From an uncultured Acidobacteriia bacterium (GTDB lineage Bacteria > Acidobacteriota > Terriglobia > Bryobacterales > Bryobacteraceae): DNA of 64,000 nucleotides. Below, one piece after another: positions 1 through 8,476 of this stretch. Under the pieces are notes generated by a model. It made no database searches and was not told where the DNA came from. It was given only the letters and a program-made list of their open reading frames with translations. Location of the stretch: assembly GCA_903881085.1 (NCBI GenBank), contig CAIRSA010000109.1:58534-122533 (forward strand), given 5' to 3'. A program made the position numbers and the translations under genes. Position 1 is the first letter of the stretch; every line of letters begins with the position of its first letter.

Positions 1-2160
1 TTCACCCTGCGCGATGGCGTGGTGCGGTGGCGGCACTCGGGTGGCGGCCATCAGCTGACGCTGCGTCCGGGCGAGACCTACGTGCTGCCTTCCGGCTACA
101 AAGTGCGGCTGGAAAAGCAGACCGGTGGCGCGGCGTGGCGGTTGCTTGGAACTCGGCCGGACGGGACGCTTTGCCACAAGCCGTGCACGGTGAGCGGCGG
201 CGGCAAGTCGGAGATTTCGAAATCGATTTCCAGCGTGTTGATTCAGGGTCCGCTGTTTGTGCGTGACTATCACCGCGATGTGGAGTTCGTTTCGGAGATT
301 CTGGATAAGGACTACTCCACCATCTATAAGAAGCCGCCAACGGACAACGCCCGCGCGAAGCGTCCTATTCTGAGCCCGCAGCGCTCGCTTGGTTCGGTGA
401 TCAAGCTGCTGACTCCTTCGGCCGAGTATACGGACGAGTACAACTCATGGTTGAACGGGCTGCCACAGACCATCCGCCAATTCGTATTAGCGGTGAAGCG
501 GTATTATCGCGCCGAATGGAAAACGGATTGGAGCGATCACTTTACGGTGGACCGCATCAACGGCCACTTGGGACACGAACTGAAATTCGACAACCAGAAG
601 CTGGTTGGAAATTATCTGCGCGTGGGTCATGATCCGAGCGGGTCGTGGCGTGTGTACAAATTGCGTCCTGATTTTTATCCGGCGGACAAGGTACAGGCCG
701 AAGACGACATCACGGCATCTGTCGTATTGCCGCGCGAGCAGTTGAATAACCTGGCGGCCGATTGCACCAACCCGAGTTTGAAGCTGGTAGCCAATTGCGA
801 GTCGCTGTTGTTCCAGCGGCCGGACGATGCCATCATTCGTGGCTTTGACGCGCAGGCCGAGGCGGACATTGCCACGCCTGGTGTTTTCCTTTCGAACTTT
901 GAGCCGTTGACGGTTGATCAGGCACGTGCGATTGTCGACCACATTGTGGAGTTCGATAAATACACAGAGCCGATGAAAAAGGTTCTGAGCGGCTTCGCGG
1001 CAACCGGAAAGAGTGGGCAGCATGTGGCCACCTCTTCCATGCCGCGGCTAGTGGATGGTAAGCCTTCGAAGAACCCACGGTATCTGGAACGGCGGCCTGA
1101 TCTGGTAGATCCGCACAAGCCGTATCTGGCAGAGATCAGCGCTCGATTGGACCGGCTGGTGCCTTCGTCGGGACAGGTGCATTATCCCGTGAATGCGGTG
1201 CTTTCGGGGCGGCGCAACAATCCGCCGGAGCCGAAGATCGGCCTGCCGCCGCTGGCGGTATTCAATCCGATTCACTATCAGGAACTGCCTGAGCTGTTCA
1301 TGGATTTCATTTGTAGCTTGACGGGCAAGTCGCCGTCAACCACCGGGTTCGGCAGCGAGGGCGCGCTCACCAAAGGCCCGTTCAACGCGCTTTGGCCTGT
1401 GGTGGATTTGAACAACGCGTTGCTGGCGGGAATTCTGACGGAGTATGCGGGTTTCACGACGGCGGCGGGGCACGTGGGCCCGCAGTATAAAGTGGATCAC
1501 GATGTGAGCATGCTGGTGCCGGAGATTTGGTGCCGCATGCGTGTCTCTGAGCGCGATCCGAAGTTCATGATTGAGCAGGGCCTGATGGAGAAGGTCGACG
1601 ATATGGAGATCGGTGGACGAAAAGTGCTGTCGAGCCGGCTGGGGTATCGCATCACTACAGCATTTGTGGACCGCTTCCTGGGACGCATTTTCGAGACGCC
1701 GGATGCGGTGTTCCCCGAGGCGTTTTTGCGGCCGGAAACGCAGGACCTGGAAGTATTCGCTGAGGGCGTCGACAGTATTGTGGATGCACAGAAGCGCGTG
1801 GCTGAGAACTACTTCGAGGACGGCAGTGTAGATGCGGCATGTCCGCCGTTAAAGGCTTTGCTGCACATCATGGCGCATGGCACCTACGAAGGGATGAGCA
1901 TTGAAGACCCGAAGATTCGCGATATGTTCCGGCGCGAGACGGTGATGGCCAGCGACTGGTACAAGGAGCGGTTGGCAGTGAAGCAGCAACGCGACGTGGC
2001 TCTGTGGAAACGGCACGTGTCGGCGTTGAAAGCGGCTGGACCTGCGTTCCGCGAGCGGCGCGAAGAGGCGGCCGAGCAGTTGGCACGCGTATCCGCACCG
2101 GAGTATCTGGAAGAGCTGGCGGGTACGCTTGGAGCGGATCCGTTTAAGCTGCAGTTTTAA
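1..2160 (+). CDS. C-terminal part of a very large protein, possibly PPi-type phosphoenolpyruvate carboxykinase (5' end outside window)
   Basis: The reading frame is open from base 1 to the TAA at 2158-2160, so the gene starts upstream; about 719 codons are visible. There is no signal peptide or membrane segment and the composition is that of a soluble enzyme. A glycine-rich SGGGKSEISKS stretch lies near visible residue 66. The length (over 700 residues without the N-terminus) and this motif resemble the roughly 1100-residue PPi-dependent PEP carboxykinases of Propionibacterium and Entamoeba, which interconvert PEP and oxaloacetate with pyrophosphate. That assignment is from memory of the family and was not verified by alignment; 'conserved hypothetical' is the safe name. 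The gene is followed by a long inverted repeat and is not part of the downstream ArsR operon. Confidence 0.4.
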   Translation, partial: FTLRDGVVRWRHSGGGHQLTLRPGETYVLPSGYKVRLEKQTGGAAWRLLGTRPDGTLCHKPCTVSGGGKSEISKSISSVLIQGPLFVRDYHRDVEFVSEILDKDYSTIYKKPPTDNARAKRPILSPQRSLGSVIKLLTPSAEYTDEYNSWLNGLPQTIRQFVLAVKRYYRAEWKTDWSDHFTVDRINGHLGHELKFDNQKLVGNYLRVGHDPSGSWRVYKLRPDFYPADKVQAEDDITASVVLPREQLNNLAADCTNPSLKLVANCESLLFQRPDDAIIRGFDAQAEADIATPGVFLSNFEPLTVDQARAIVDHIVEFDKYTEPMKKVLSGFAATGKSGQHVATSSMPRLVDGKPSKNPRYLERRPDLVDPHKPYLAEISARLDRLVPSSGQVHYPVNAVLSGRRNNPPEPKIGLPPLAVFNPIHYQELPELFMDFICSLTGKSPSTTGFGSEGALTKGPFNALWPVVDLNNALLAGILTEYAGFTTAAGHVGPQYKVDHDVSMLVPEIWCRMRVSERDPKFMIEQGLMEKVDDMEIGGRKVLSSRLGYRITTAFVDRFLGRIFETPDAVFPEAFLRPETQDLEVFAEGVDSIVDAQKRVAENYFEDGSVDAACPPLKALLHIMAHGTYEGMSIEDPKIRDMFRRETVMASDWYKERLAVKQQRDVALWKRHVSALKAAGPAFRERREEAAEQLARVSAPEYLEELAGTLGADPFKLQF

Positions 2161-2186
2161 GGCGAAAGAACTAATTAGTATTTGCA

Positions 2187-2253
2187 CAGGCGAATCGCCT
2201 GCGCCACCCAAGGAAACACAATTTGTTTAAGGGTGGGGCGGGCGATTCGCCTG
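2187..2253. repeat. Large imperfect inverted repeat (REP-like intergenic element)
   Basis: Arms at 2187-2209 and 2231-2253 are reverse complements except for two positions, with about 21 nt between them. Each arm also contains its own small palindrome (GGCGAATCGCC and GGCGATTCGCC). A related palindrome recurs at 8448-8465. It could terminate transcription of the upstream gene, but there is no T-run, so a mobile REP-type repeat is at least as likely. Confidence 0.6.
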
Positions 2254-2278
2254 CCCTATTTGCACGCGTATTTTTCTG

Positions 2279-2314
2279 TTGACAGATATTCTTATATCGG
2301 AATATACTGCTTGC
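2279..2314 (+). promoter_or_regulatory. Promoter and probable ArsR operator for a leaderless transcript
   Basis: A perfect TTGACA (2279-2284) and a TATACT -10 box (2303-2308) are separated by 18 nt. The expected transcription start, seven bases after the -10 box, falls on the A of the ATG at 2315, so the mRNA would have essentially no leader. The inverted repeat ATATTC (2286-2291) / GAATAT (2300-2305) lies between the boxes and overlaps the -10, as expected for an autorepressor site of the ArsR protein encoded downstream. Confidence 0.65.
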
Positions 2315-2686
2315 ATGGCAAGAGTGGCAACGACAAGCGATGTATTCAACGCCATTGCCGAGCCGCAACGGCGAAAGATCATCGATCTTTTGAACGATGG
2401 GCAGGAGTGGGCTGTGAGCGATGTGGTGGCGCGGATGAAGATCGCGCAGCCATCGGTATCGAAGCATTTGGGTGTGTTGCGCGCGGTAGGCGTTGTCACG
2501 GTGGTGAAGCAGGGGCAACAGAGGATGTACCGGCTGCAGGCGGCACAGCTGAAGCCGATTCATGATTGGGTGAAGAACTACGAGCAGTATTGGAATCGTC
2601 AAATCGATCGCATTAAGGAACGCGCCGAAAAGAAGGCGATGGACCGGATCGCGAAAGAAAACCAACCAAAAGAACCAAGGAAATAG
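2315..2686 (+). CDS. ArsR-family winged-helix transcriptional regulator
   Basis: A 123-residue DNA-binding repressor with the typical core: helix 'AEPQRRKIIDLL', then the recognition helix around 'QPSVSKHLGVLR', then the beta-wing 'VVTVVKQGQQRMYRL'. The C-terminus is a lysine/glutamate-rich helix. It lacks the Cys-x-Cys metal site of ArsR/SmtB, so it is more like the ArsR regulators paired with SRPBCC (AHSA1) proteins, and such a gene follows 12 nt downstream. The ATG at 2315 is preferred over an upstream TTG at 2279 because that TTG is the -35 box of a good promoter and the ATG gives the normal family N-terminus. It probably represses its own operon. Confidence 0.85.
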   Translation: MARVATTSDVFNAIAEPQRRKIIDLLNDGQEWAVSDVVARMKIAQPSVSKHLGVLRAVGVVTVVKQGQQRMYRLQAAQLKPIHDWVKNYEQYWNRQIDRIKERAEKKAMDRIAKENQPKEPRK

Positions 2687-2698
2687 AAAGGGGAACGT

Positions 2699-3148
2699 AT
2701 GGCATTAACCGTTACGGAACAAACCGTTCATCTGCTGGAGTTCGTGAGAGAAGAAGAGATTGCCGCGCCAATCGATATGGTGTTTGAAAGCATTCTGGAA
2801 CAGATGGGACCGGAAAATGAAGGCCCTCCCGGCGTGGCGATGCCGATGGTGCTGGAGGCGTGGCCGGGCGGGCGGTGGTATCGCGATCTGGGCAACAACG
2901 CCGGGCATCTGTGGGGACATGTGCAGGCGATCAAGCCGCCGTCGTTGATTGAGATTTGCGGCCCGTTGTTTATGTCGTATGCGGCGGTTTCGAATGTGCA
3001 ATACCGGCTGAGCGAAGCAAATGGTGTTACATTATTGAAGTTCTCTCATAAATCGATGGGACAGGTTGCGCCCGATCCTCGAGTTGAAATGGGTTGGGGC
3101 CACTTGATTGGTAGAATCCACAGCGCGGCGGAGAAGCGAAAAAGATGA
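2699..3148 (+). CDS. SRPBCC / AHSA1-like domain protein
   Basis: A 149-residue protein whose N-terminus (VREEEIAAPIDMVFESI) and centre (PGGRWYRDLGNNAGHLWGHV) match the helix-grip fold of the Hsp90-ATPase-activator-like SRPBCC family, which binds hydrophobic ligands. A purine-rich Shine-Dalgarno (AAAGGGG) precedes the ATG. It is the second gene of an ArsR-led operon, a common arrangement in which the ArsR regulator controls an SRPBCC protein of unknown ligand. Its stop overlaps the next start (ATGA at 3145-3148), so translation of the third gene is coupled. Confidence 0.75.
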   Translation: MALTVTEQTVHLLEFVREEEIAAPIDMVFESILEQMGPENEGPPGVAMPMVLEAWPGGRWYRDLGNNAGHLWGHVQAIKPPSLIEICGPLFMSYAAVSNVQYRLSEANGVTLLKFSHKSMGQVAPDPRVEMGWGHLIGRIHSAAEKRKR

Positions 3149-3603
3149 GCTTGAAGAATCTATTTGACCCGGCCCAGGTTGCAGAATTGAAGCAGCGGTT
3201 GGCGAACCTGCGGCCGGAGAGTGAGCGGCAGTGGGGGAAGATGAATGCGCCACAGGCGTTGGAACACTGTAGCCGAGGGTTTGAGATGGCGTAGGGCGAG
3301 TTGAATATTCCGCGGGCATTCATGGGGCGGATCATCGGAGGCTTTGTAAAGTCGATGGTGCTGCGCGACGATTCGCCATTGCGGCGGAATGCGCCAACGG
3401 CGAAGGAGCTGGTGATCACGGGAGAGAGCGCGCTGGACCTGGAGCGCCAACGCCTGCTGGGCCTGATGGAGCGGTTTGCGATGGAGGGGCCAAGGGCCTG
3501 CTCCACACACCCGCATCCCTTCTTTGGCAAGCTGTCGGCAAGCGAATGGGCGATCCTAATGTACAAACACACCGACCATCATCTGCGGCAGTTTGGCGTC
3601 TAG
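3145..3603 (+). pseudogene. DUF1569 / DinB-like protein interrupted by an in-frame TAG
   Basis: Translation from the ATG at 3145 (overlapping the stop of the upstream SRPBCC gene) gives MSLKNLFDPAQVAEL and continues in one frame to the TAG at 3601-3603, apart from a TAG at 3292-3294 (codon 50). Both halves read as one DUF1569-type protein: the N-terminal part has 'WGKMNAPQALEHCSRGFEMA', the C-terminal part 'HPHPFFGKLSASEWAILMY' followed by 'KHTDHHLRQFGV', with the histidines expected for a DinB-like metal site. A single substitution would restore a protein of about 152 residues. Frame and codon use are otherwise intact, so inactivation is recent, or it is a sequencing error or readthrough. 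Confidence 0.7.
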
Positions 3604-3643
3604 CGCATTATCTGGGGCACAAAAGTTGGATATGATCTTTTCA

Positions 3644-5014
3644 ATGTCCAACCCAACGGTAATGTCACGGCGCGCGTTTCTAGCGACTGCCGCGTCGAGC
3701 GCTGCTTTGCAGGCAGCACAGAAGCCGAATATTCTTTTCATATTGACTGACGACCAGCGGCAGGATACGATAGCCGCGCTGGGGAATCCACATATTCGCA
3801 CGCCGAATCTGGATGGGCTGGTAAAGTCCGGCCTGGTGTTCCGCAATGCATATTGCATGGGCGGATTCGTGGGCGCGGTTTGCCTGCCGAGCCGAATGAT
3901 GATTCAACGCGGACGGTCGTGGTTCAATGTGCGGAAACAGCAGCCTGGATATCCGAACATTGCGCGGTCGATGAGCGAGGCGGGCTACGTCACATTCCAC
4001 CTGGGCAAGAAGGGCAACGAGGATCAGGAGTCGCACAAGTCGTACGACCACAACCTCTACATGGAACCAACCGACGTTGCCGAGCGTGACGCCGCGCTAC
4101 CAGGCAAGCAACTGGCCGACCGCACCATCGCGTTTTTGGACGAGTGGAAAAAAGACCCGAAACATAAACCGTTCTTTATGTATCTGGCAGGGCCGGCGCC
4201 GCATGATCCGCGGGTTGCGCCGCCGGAGTATCTGGCCAAATACGATCCTGCGAAGATCCCGCTGCCTGCCAACTACAAACCATTTCACCCGTTCGATAAT
4301 GGCGAACTGCTGATTCGCGATGAGCAGTTGGCTCCGTGGCCGCGCACAGAGGCAGAGGTGAGGAATCAGCTGCGCGATTACTATGCGGTGATCACGCACA
4401 TGGATGAACAGATCGGGCGCATCTTCGCACGGTTGAAGGCGCTGGGCGAGTATGAGAATACGCTGATCGTCTTCACGTCGGACCAGGGCATCGCCATTGG
4501 CAGCCACGGGTTGATGGGCAAGCAGAACCTTTATGAACACAGCATGCGGTCGGGCTTGATTTTCGCCGGGCCTGGCGTGCCGCGCGGAAAATCGGTGGAC
4601 GCGTTCGCGTATCTGTTCGACATCTATCCAACATTGTGCGATGTGGTGGGCGCGCCGAAGCCGGAGCCGCTTGAAGGCAAGAGCCTGTTGCCAGTGATTC
4701 AAGGCAAGAGCAAGGCCGTGCGCGACACGGTGATGCTGGGCTACCGCGACGTGCAGCGCGCAGTGCGACTGGGGCGATGGAAGCTGATCCGCTATCCGCA
4801 GATCGACCGCACCCAGCTTTTCGATTTGCAGCGCGACCCGAATGAGATTCACGATCTGGCCGCGCGGCCCGAGCAGCGCGGGCGGATTGAACAAATGATG
4901 CAGTTGCTGCGGGCGCAGCAGAAGCAGTTTGGCGATACTTTGCCGTTGACTGTGGAGCATCCGCGGCAGGGCGACATTACGGTGGAATACTTCTCCAAGA
5001 AGAAAGAGGGATGA
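3644..5014 (+). CDS. Sulfatase (arylsulfatase/choline-sulfatase type), Tat-exported
   Basis: A sulfate-ester hydrolase of the alkaline-phosphatase superfamily. The N-terminus carries a twin-arginine signal (SRRAFLATAASSAALQAA) followed at once by 'KPNILFILTDDQR', the first metal-binding strand. The CxPSR signature (CLPSR, about residue 80 from this start), whose cysteine is converted to formylglycine, is present, as is the second metal motif 'VFTSDQG'. The start is uncertain: ATGs at 3632, 3644 and 3662 are in frame. It overlaps the start of the TonB-dependent receptor gene (ATGA at 5011-5014), so the two are translationally coupled and probably act on one sulfated substrate. The formylglycine-generating enzyme is not in the window. 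Confidence 0.9.
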   Translation: MSNPTVMSRRAFLATAASSAALQAAQKPNILFILTDDQRQDTIAALGNPHIRTPNLDGLVKSGLVFRNAYCMGGFVGAVCLPSRMMIQRGRSWFNVRKQQPGYPNIARSMSEAGYVTFHLGKKGNEDQESHKSYDHNLYMEPTDVAERDAALPGKQLADRTIAFLDEWKKDPKHKPFFMYLAGPAPHDPRVAPPEYLAKYDPAKIPLPANYKPFHPFDNGELLIRDEQLAPWPRTEAEVRNQLRDYYAVITHMDEQIGRIFARLKALGEYENTLIVFTSDQGIAIGSHGLMGKQNLYEHSMRSGLIFAGPGVPRGKSVDAFAYLFDIYPTLCDVVGAPKPEPLEGKSLLPVIQGKSKAVRDTVMLGYRDVQRAVRLGRWKLIRYPQIDRTQLFDLQRDPNEIHDLAARPEQRGRIEQMMQLLRAQQKQFGDTLPLTVEHPRQGDITVEYFSKKKEG

Positions 5015-8000
5015 CCATGAAAGTTCTTTTCCTGATGATGCTGAGCGCGGCGTGCGCGCTGGCACAGTTGGTGAGTGGTTCCATGGTGGGGAGCGTCGCT
5101 GATTCAAGCGGCAGTGTGATTCCCAGTGTGAAACTAGCGCTGATCTCTGAAGCCACGGGGTTGGCGCGACATGCCACAGCCGATGGAACGGGAAATTTCG
5201 TTTTTAATGCCGTACCGCCGGGCAGCTACACGCTGCGCGCAGAACATGACGGCTTCAAGAAGACCGAGCGCCGAGGGATTGTCGTGAATCCGAATGACAA
5301 AGTGGCCGTGGGCGAACTGCGGTTGGAGGTCGGGCAGGTCAGCGACGCCATTACGATCAGTGCCGCCGGCGAGACGGTGCAAACCGCGACCAGCGAACGC
5401 ACGGGCATTATCACTAGCGACCAAGTGGAGAACCTGACGACCATCAATCGCGACTTCGCGGCACTGGTGGCACTGCTGCCGGGAGTGGTTGAAAATCAGG
5501 GCTCCGATACGCAAGGGTTTGGGTCCAACTCAACGTTCAATGTACAGGGCTCGCGCATCACTTCGAACAGCGTGGTGATTGACGGCATGCCAGTGACGCA
5601 GCCGAATGGCACCGACACCGGAACGTTCATGAGCATGGACGCGGTAACGGCGGTGCGGTTGACCACAAGTACGTATCAGGCAGAGTTCGGGCGCAAGCCG
5701 GGGTCGGCCATTCAGGCGGTGACCAAAGGCGGATCCAAGGAGTTTCACGGCTCGGCGTATTGGTACAAACGCCACGAGATGTTCAATGCGAACAGCTTCT
5801 TCAACAACCGGCAGGGAATTCCGGAGGCGCGGTATCGATATACAACGGCAGGGTTCAATCTGGGCGGCCCGGTGTTGATTCCGAAGTACAGCACAAAAGA
5901 CAAGCCTCGCGCCTTTTTCTTCTTCTCGAGCGAGCAGTTGCGCGAGGCGCGGCCGCAGCCGATTCGCACACTGACTACGCCGAGCACGGCTGAACGCACG
6001 GGCGACTTCAGCAATTCGCGCGACACGAATAATGCGGTGATCGTAGTGAGGGATCCGCTGAACAAACTTCAATTCCCAGGAAACATTGTTCCCGCCAGCA
6101 GAATCACTGCTGCGGGGCAGAACTATCTGAAGCTGCTGCCGCTGCCCAACGCAGAAAACTTCGCGATCACCAAAGGCACGTACAACTTTCAAACGCAGGA
6201 GAGCCTGATCATTCCCAAGAGTACCGAGACTCTGCGCGTGGATGTCCCGCTGAGTGAAAAAACTACTGTTTACGGGCGCTTCAACTACTGGTGGGAGAAA
6301 CAGCAGGGGTGGGCCGTGCCGGGCGGTAATTCGAACTGGGGCTGGATGCCAAGCTCGTATACGGATGGGTCGAAATCGCTGGTGATGAATCTGAGCCACA
6401 TCCTGACGCCTTCAATGATTCTGGAAGCGTCGTTCTCCGTGCTGCAATGGACGGAACTTGCGGCTCCGCTGCAGGACGATCAATTAACGCGCATCACGCG
6501 CAAGGCCTCGGGCGTGAATCTGCCGCAGGCACACCCTGAAAACAATCCGCGCGATTTCGTACCGAACGCTTCGTTTGGCGGCTTGAGCAATCCGATTGCA
6601 ACCACTCTTGAGGGCCGCTTTCCGTTGGGCGGGACCAACTACATTCAGACCTACAACGTTGGGATCACCAAGACCGCTGGAGGCCACATTCTGAAGGCGG
6701 GCTATTGGCTTGAGCATTGGGACATTTTGAAAGTAGGGAGCGGCGTGTTCAACGGCACGCTCGATTTCGGCCGCAGCACAACGAATCCGAACGATTCGAA
6801 TCATCCTTTCGCAAACGCGTTATTGGGAAATTATGCGTCGTACACGGAATCGACCACGCGCCCACAGTATTACAACAACCTGATTTCGACGGAATGGTTT
6901 GTGCAGGACAACTGGAAGGTGAATCGCAAGCTGACGCTGGACCTGGGCTTGCGGTTCGGCTGGTCGCAGCCGGGGCATAATCCTAGCGGGTTCGAAGCGG
7001 GGTTTGTGCCTTCTACGTACAATGCGGCGCAGCGTGTGGGCTTGATTGCGCCGGTGATTGTGAACGGTGCGCGCGTCGGGGCCGATGCATCGGGCAAGAC
7101 GTATCCGGCCCAGTACATCGGCGGCATCGCGCCGGGTGTGGGCAATGTGTTCGATGGGTTGGTGGACAGGCGGACGCAGTCGAGCTATCCGGCAGGCATG
7201 CAAAACAATTCGGGCTTAAAGTTGGCGCCGCGTTTTGGCTTCGCGTACGACCCGTTCGGCAACGGGAAGACGGCGATTCGCGGTGGTTTCGGCTTGTTCT
7301 ACGAGATTCTGGAACATACGTTCAACAACGTGACCAATCCTCCGCTGCAGTTGAATCCGGTGAATTACAACGGCAGCTTTGCTGACCTTGCCGGGCAGAA
7401 CGGGCTGGTCTTTCCTTTCGCGGCAATCGGCTACGACGTGAACCGCCCGCTGGGACGCGTAATGAATTACAGCTTCGGCGTGCAGCAGAGCGTAGGCTGG
7501 GGAACGGTTGTCGATGTTTCCTACGTGGCGGCCTTGAGCAGGCACCTGTTGACGCGGCGTAACATCAATTCGATTCCGCTTGGGACGAACTTTCTGCCTT
7601 CCAGCAAGGACACGACAAACAACTCCGTTTTGCCCGCATCGTTCCTGCGGCCCTATCTGGGCTACAACGACATCAACTATTACGCTTATGACGGCAACGC
7701 CAATTATCATTCGCTCCAAACGAGCGTGAACCGGCGGTTTTCGAAGGGGCTGATGTTTGGCGGATCGTGGACCTGGTCGAAGGCGATGGATTATGCAGAC
7801 ACCGACGGCGCAAATATTTCCGCGCTGATCAGCGCCAAGGTTTGGAACTATGGCAAGGCGGGCTTCGATCGCACACACGTTTTGAAGTTGAATTGGACTT
7901 ACGATGTGCCGAGGGCCAGCGCACATTGGAACAATGGTTTCTCGCGGCAGGTGCTGGATGGATGGCAGGTTTCGAGCATTGTGAGCTTTATCAGTGGTGC

Positions 8001-8436
8001 ACCGGTTGGAATCGGGCTTGGGTATACGTACACGGTTGATGTGACGGGATCCCCGACGGATGGCGCGCGCGTGGTGATGCTGCAGAATCCCATTCTGGCG
8101 AAGAGCGACCGGGATTTCTTCCACAACTTCAACACGACGGCGTTTGGGCCGGCGGCGGTGGGGACGTTTGGGAATGCGCCGAAGGATGTGTTCCGCGGGC
8201 CGGGGATCAACAACTGGGACATGTCCGTGTTCAAGAACTTCAAGCTGCCGTGGGAGCGCACGAAGTTGCAGTTCCGCATGGAAGGGTACAACGCGTTTAA
8301 CCATACGCAGTTTTCAACGGTGGATACGTCGGCGCGGTTCGACCAGCAGGGACGGCAGACGAGCGGGACGTTCGGCTCGTTTACGGCGGCGCGAAATCCG
8401 CGACGGGTGCAGTTTGCTTTGCGGCTGTTGTTTTGA
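5011..8436 (+). CDS. Oar-like TonB-dependent outer-membrane receptor with carboxypeptidase-regulatory domain
   Basis: A 1141-residue outer-membrane beta-barrel. A signal peptide (MKVLFLMMLSAACALAQ, after a possible start three codons earlier) is followed by an immunoglobulin-like CarboxypepD_reg domain at about residues 20-105 (GSVADSSGSVIPSVKLALIS, then GNFVFNAVPPGSYTLRA), a plug region with 'VQGSRITSNSVVIDGMPV' at about 185-205, and a long barrel ending in the aromatic-rich terminus 'RRVQFALRLLF'. This architecture is hugely expanded in Acidobacteriota. Coupling to the upstream sulfatase and a second, convergent sulfatase downstream suggests uptake of a product of sulfated polysaccharide breakdown; the substrate cannot be read from sequence. 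A TonB-family protein is encoded at 30090-31169. Confidence 0.9.
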   Translation: MTMKVLFLMMLSAACALAQLVSGSMVGSVADSSGSVIPSVKLALISEATGLARHATADGTGNFVFNAVPPGSYTLRAEHDGFKKTERRGIVVNPNDKVAVGELRLEVGQVSDAITISAAGETVQTATSERTGIITSDQVENLTTINRDFAALVALLPGVVENQGSDTQGFGSNSTFNVQGSRITSNSVVIDGMPVTQPNGTDTGTFMSMDAVTAVRLTTSTYQAEFGRKPGSAIQAVTKGGSKEFHGSAYWYKRHEMFNANSFFNNRQGIPEARYRYTTAGFNLGGPVLIPKYSTKDKPRAFFFFSSEQLREARPQPIRTLTTPSTAERTGDFSNSRDTNNAVIVVRDPLNKLQFPGNIVPASRITAAGQNYLKLLPLPNAENFAITKGTYNFQTQESLIIPKSTETLRVDVPLSEKTTVYGRFNYWWEKQQGWAVPGGNSNWGWMPSSYTDGSKSLVMNLSHILTPSMILEASFSVLQWTELAAPLQDDQLTRITRKASGVNLPQAHPENNPRDFVPNASFGGLSNPIATTLEGRFPLGGTNYIQTYNVGITKTAGGHILKAGYWLEHWDILKVGSGVFNGTLDFGRSTTNPNDSNHPFANALLGNYASYTESTTRPQYYNNLISTEWFVQDNWKVNRKLTLDLGLRFGWSQPGHNPSGFEAGFVPSTYNAAQRVGLIAPVIVNGARVGADASGKTYPAQYIGGIAPGVGNVFDGLVDRRTQSSYPAGMQNNSGLKLAPRFGFAYDPFGNGKTAIRGGFGLFYEILEHTFNNVTNPPLQLNPVNYNGSFADLAGQNGLVFPFAAIGYDVNRPLGRVMNYSFGVQQSVGWGTVVDVSYVAALSRHLLTRRNINSIPLGTNFLPSSKDTTNNSVLPASFLRPYLGYNDINYYAYDGNANYHSLQTSVNRRFSKGLMFGGSWTWSKAMDYADTDGANISALISAKVWNYGKAGFDRTHVLKLNWTYDVPRASAHWNNGFSRQVLDGWQVSSIVSFISGAPVGIGLGYTYTVDVTGSPTDGARVVMLQNPILAKSDRDFFHNFNTTAFGPAAVGTFGNAPKDVFRGPGINNWDMSVFKNFKLPWERTKLQFRMEGYNAFNHTQFSTVDTSARFDQQGRQTSGTFGSFTAARNPRRVQFALRLLF

Positions 8437-8447
8437 TGTTAGTGAGC

Positions 8448-8465
8448 GCAGGCGGATCGCCTGCG
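8448..8465. repeat. Short palindromic intergenic repeat
   Basis: GCAGGCGGATCGCCTGC is a near-perfect palindrome lying between the convergent receptor and sulfatase genes. It is related to the arms of the inverted repeat at 2187-2253. It may help end both transcripts, but it has no T-run. Confidence 0.45.
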
Positions 8466-8476
8466 GCACCCTTTTA

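Noticed and set aside
4097..5107. A 336-codon open frame on the minus strand opposite the first sulfatase
   Set aside because: Arg/His/Gln-rich composition typical of antisense in GC-rich genes; the sulfatase motifs are on the plus strand.
7216..8304. A 362-codon minus-strand frame opposite the TonB receptor
   Set aside because: Shadow frame with no recognisable domain; the receptor frame is continuous across it.
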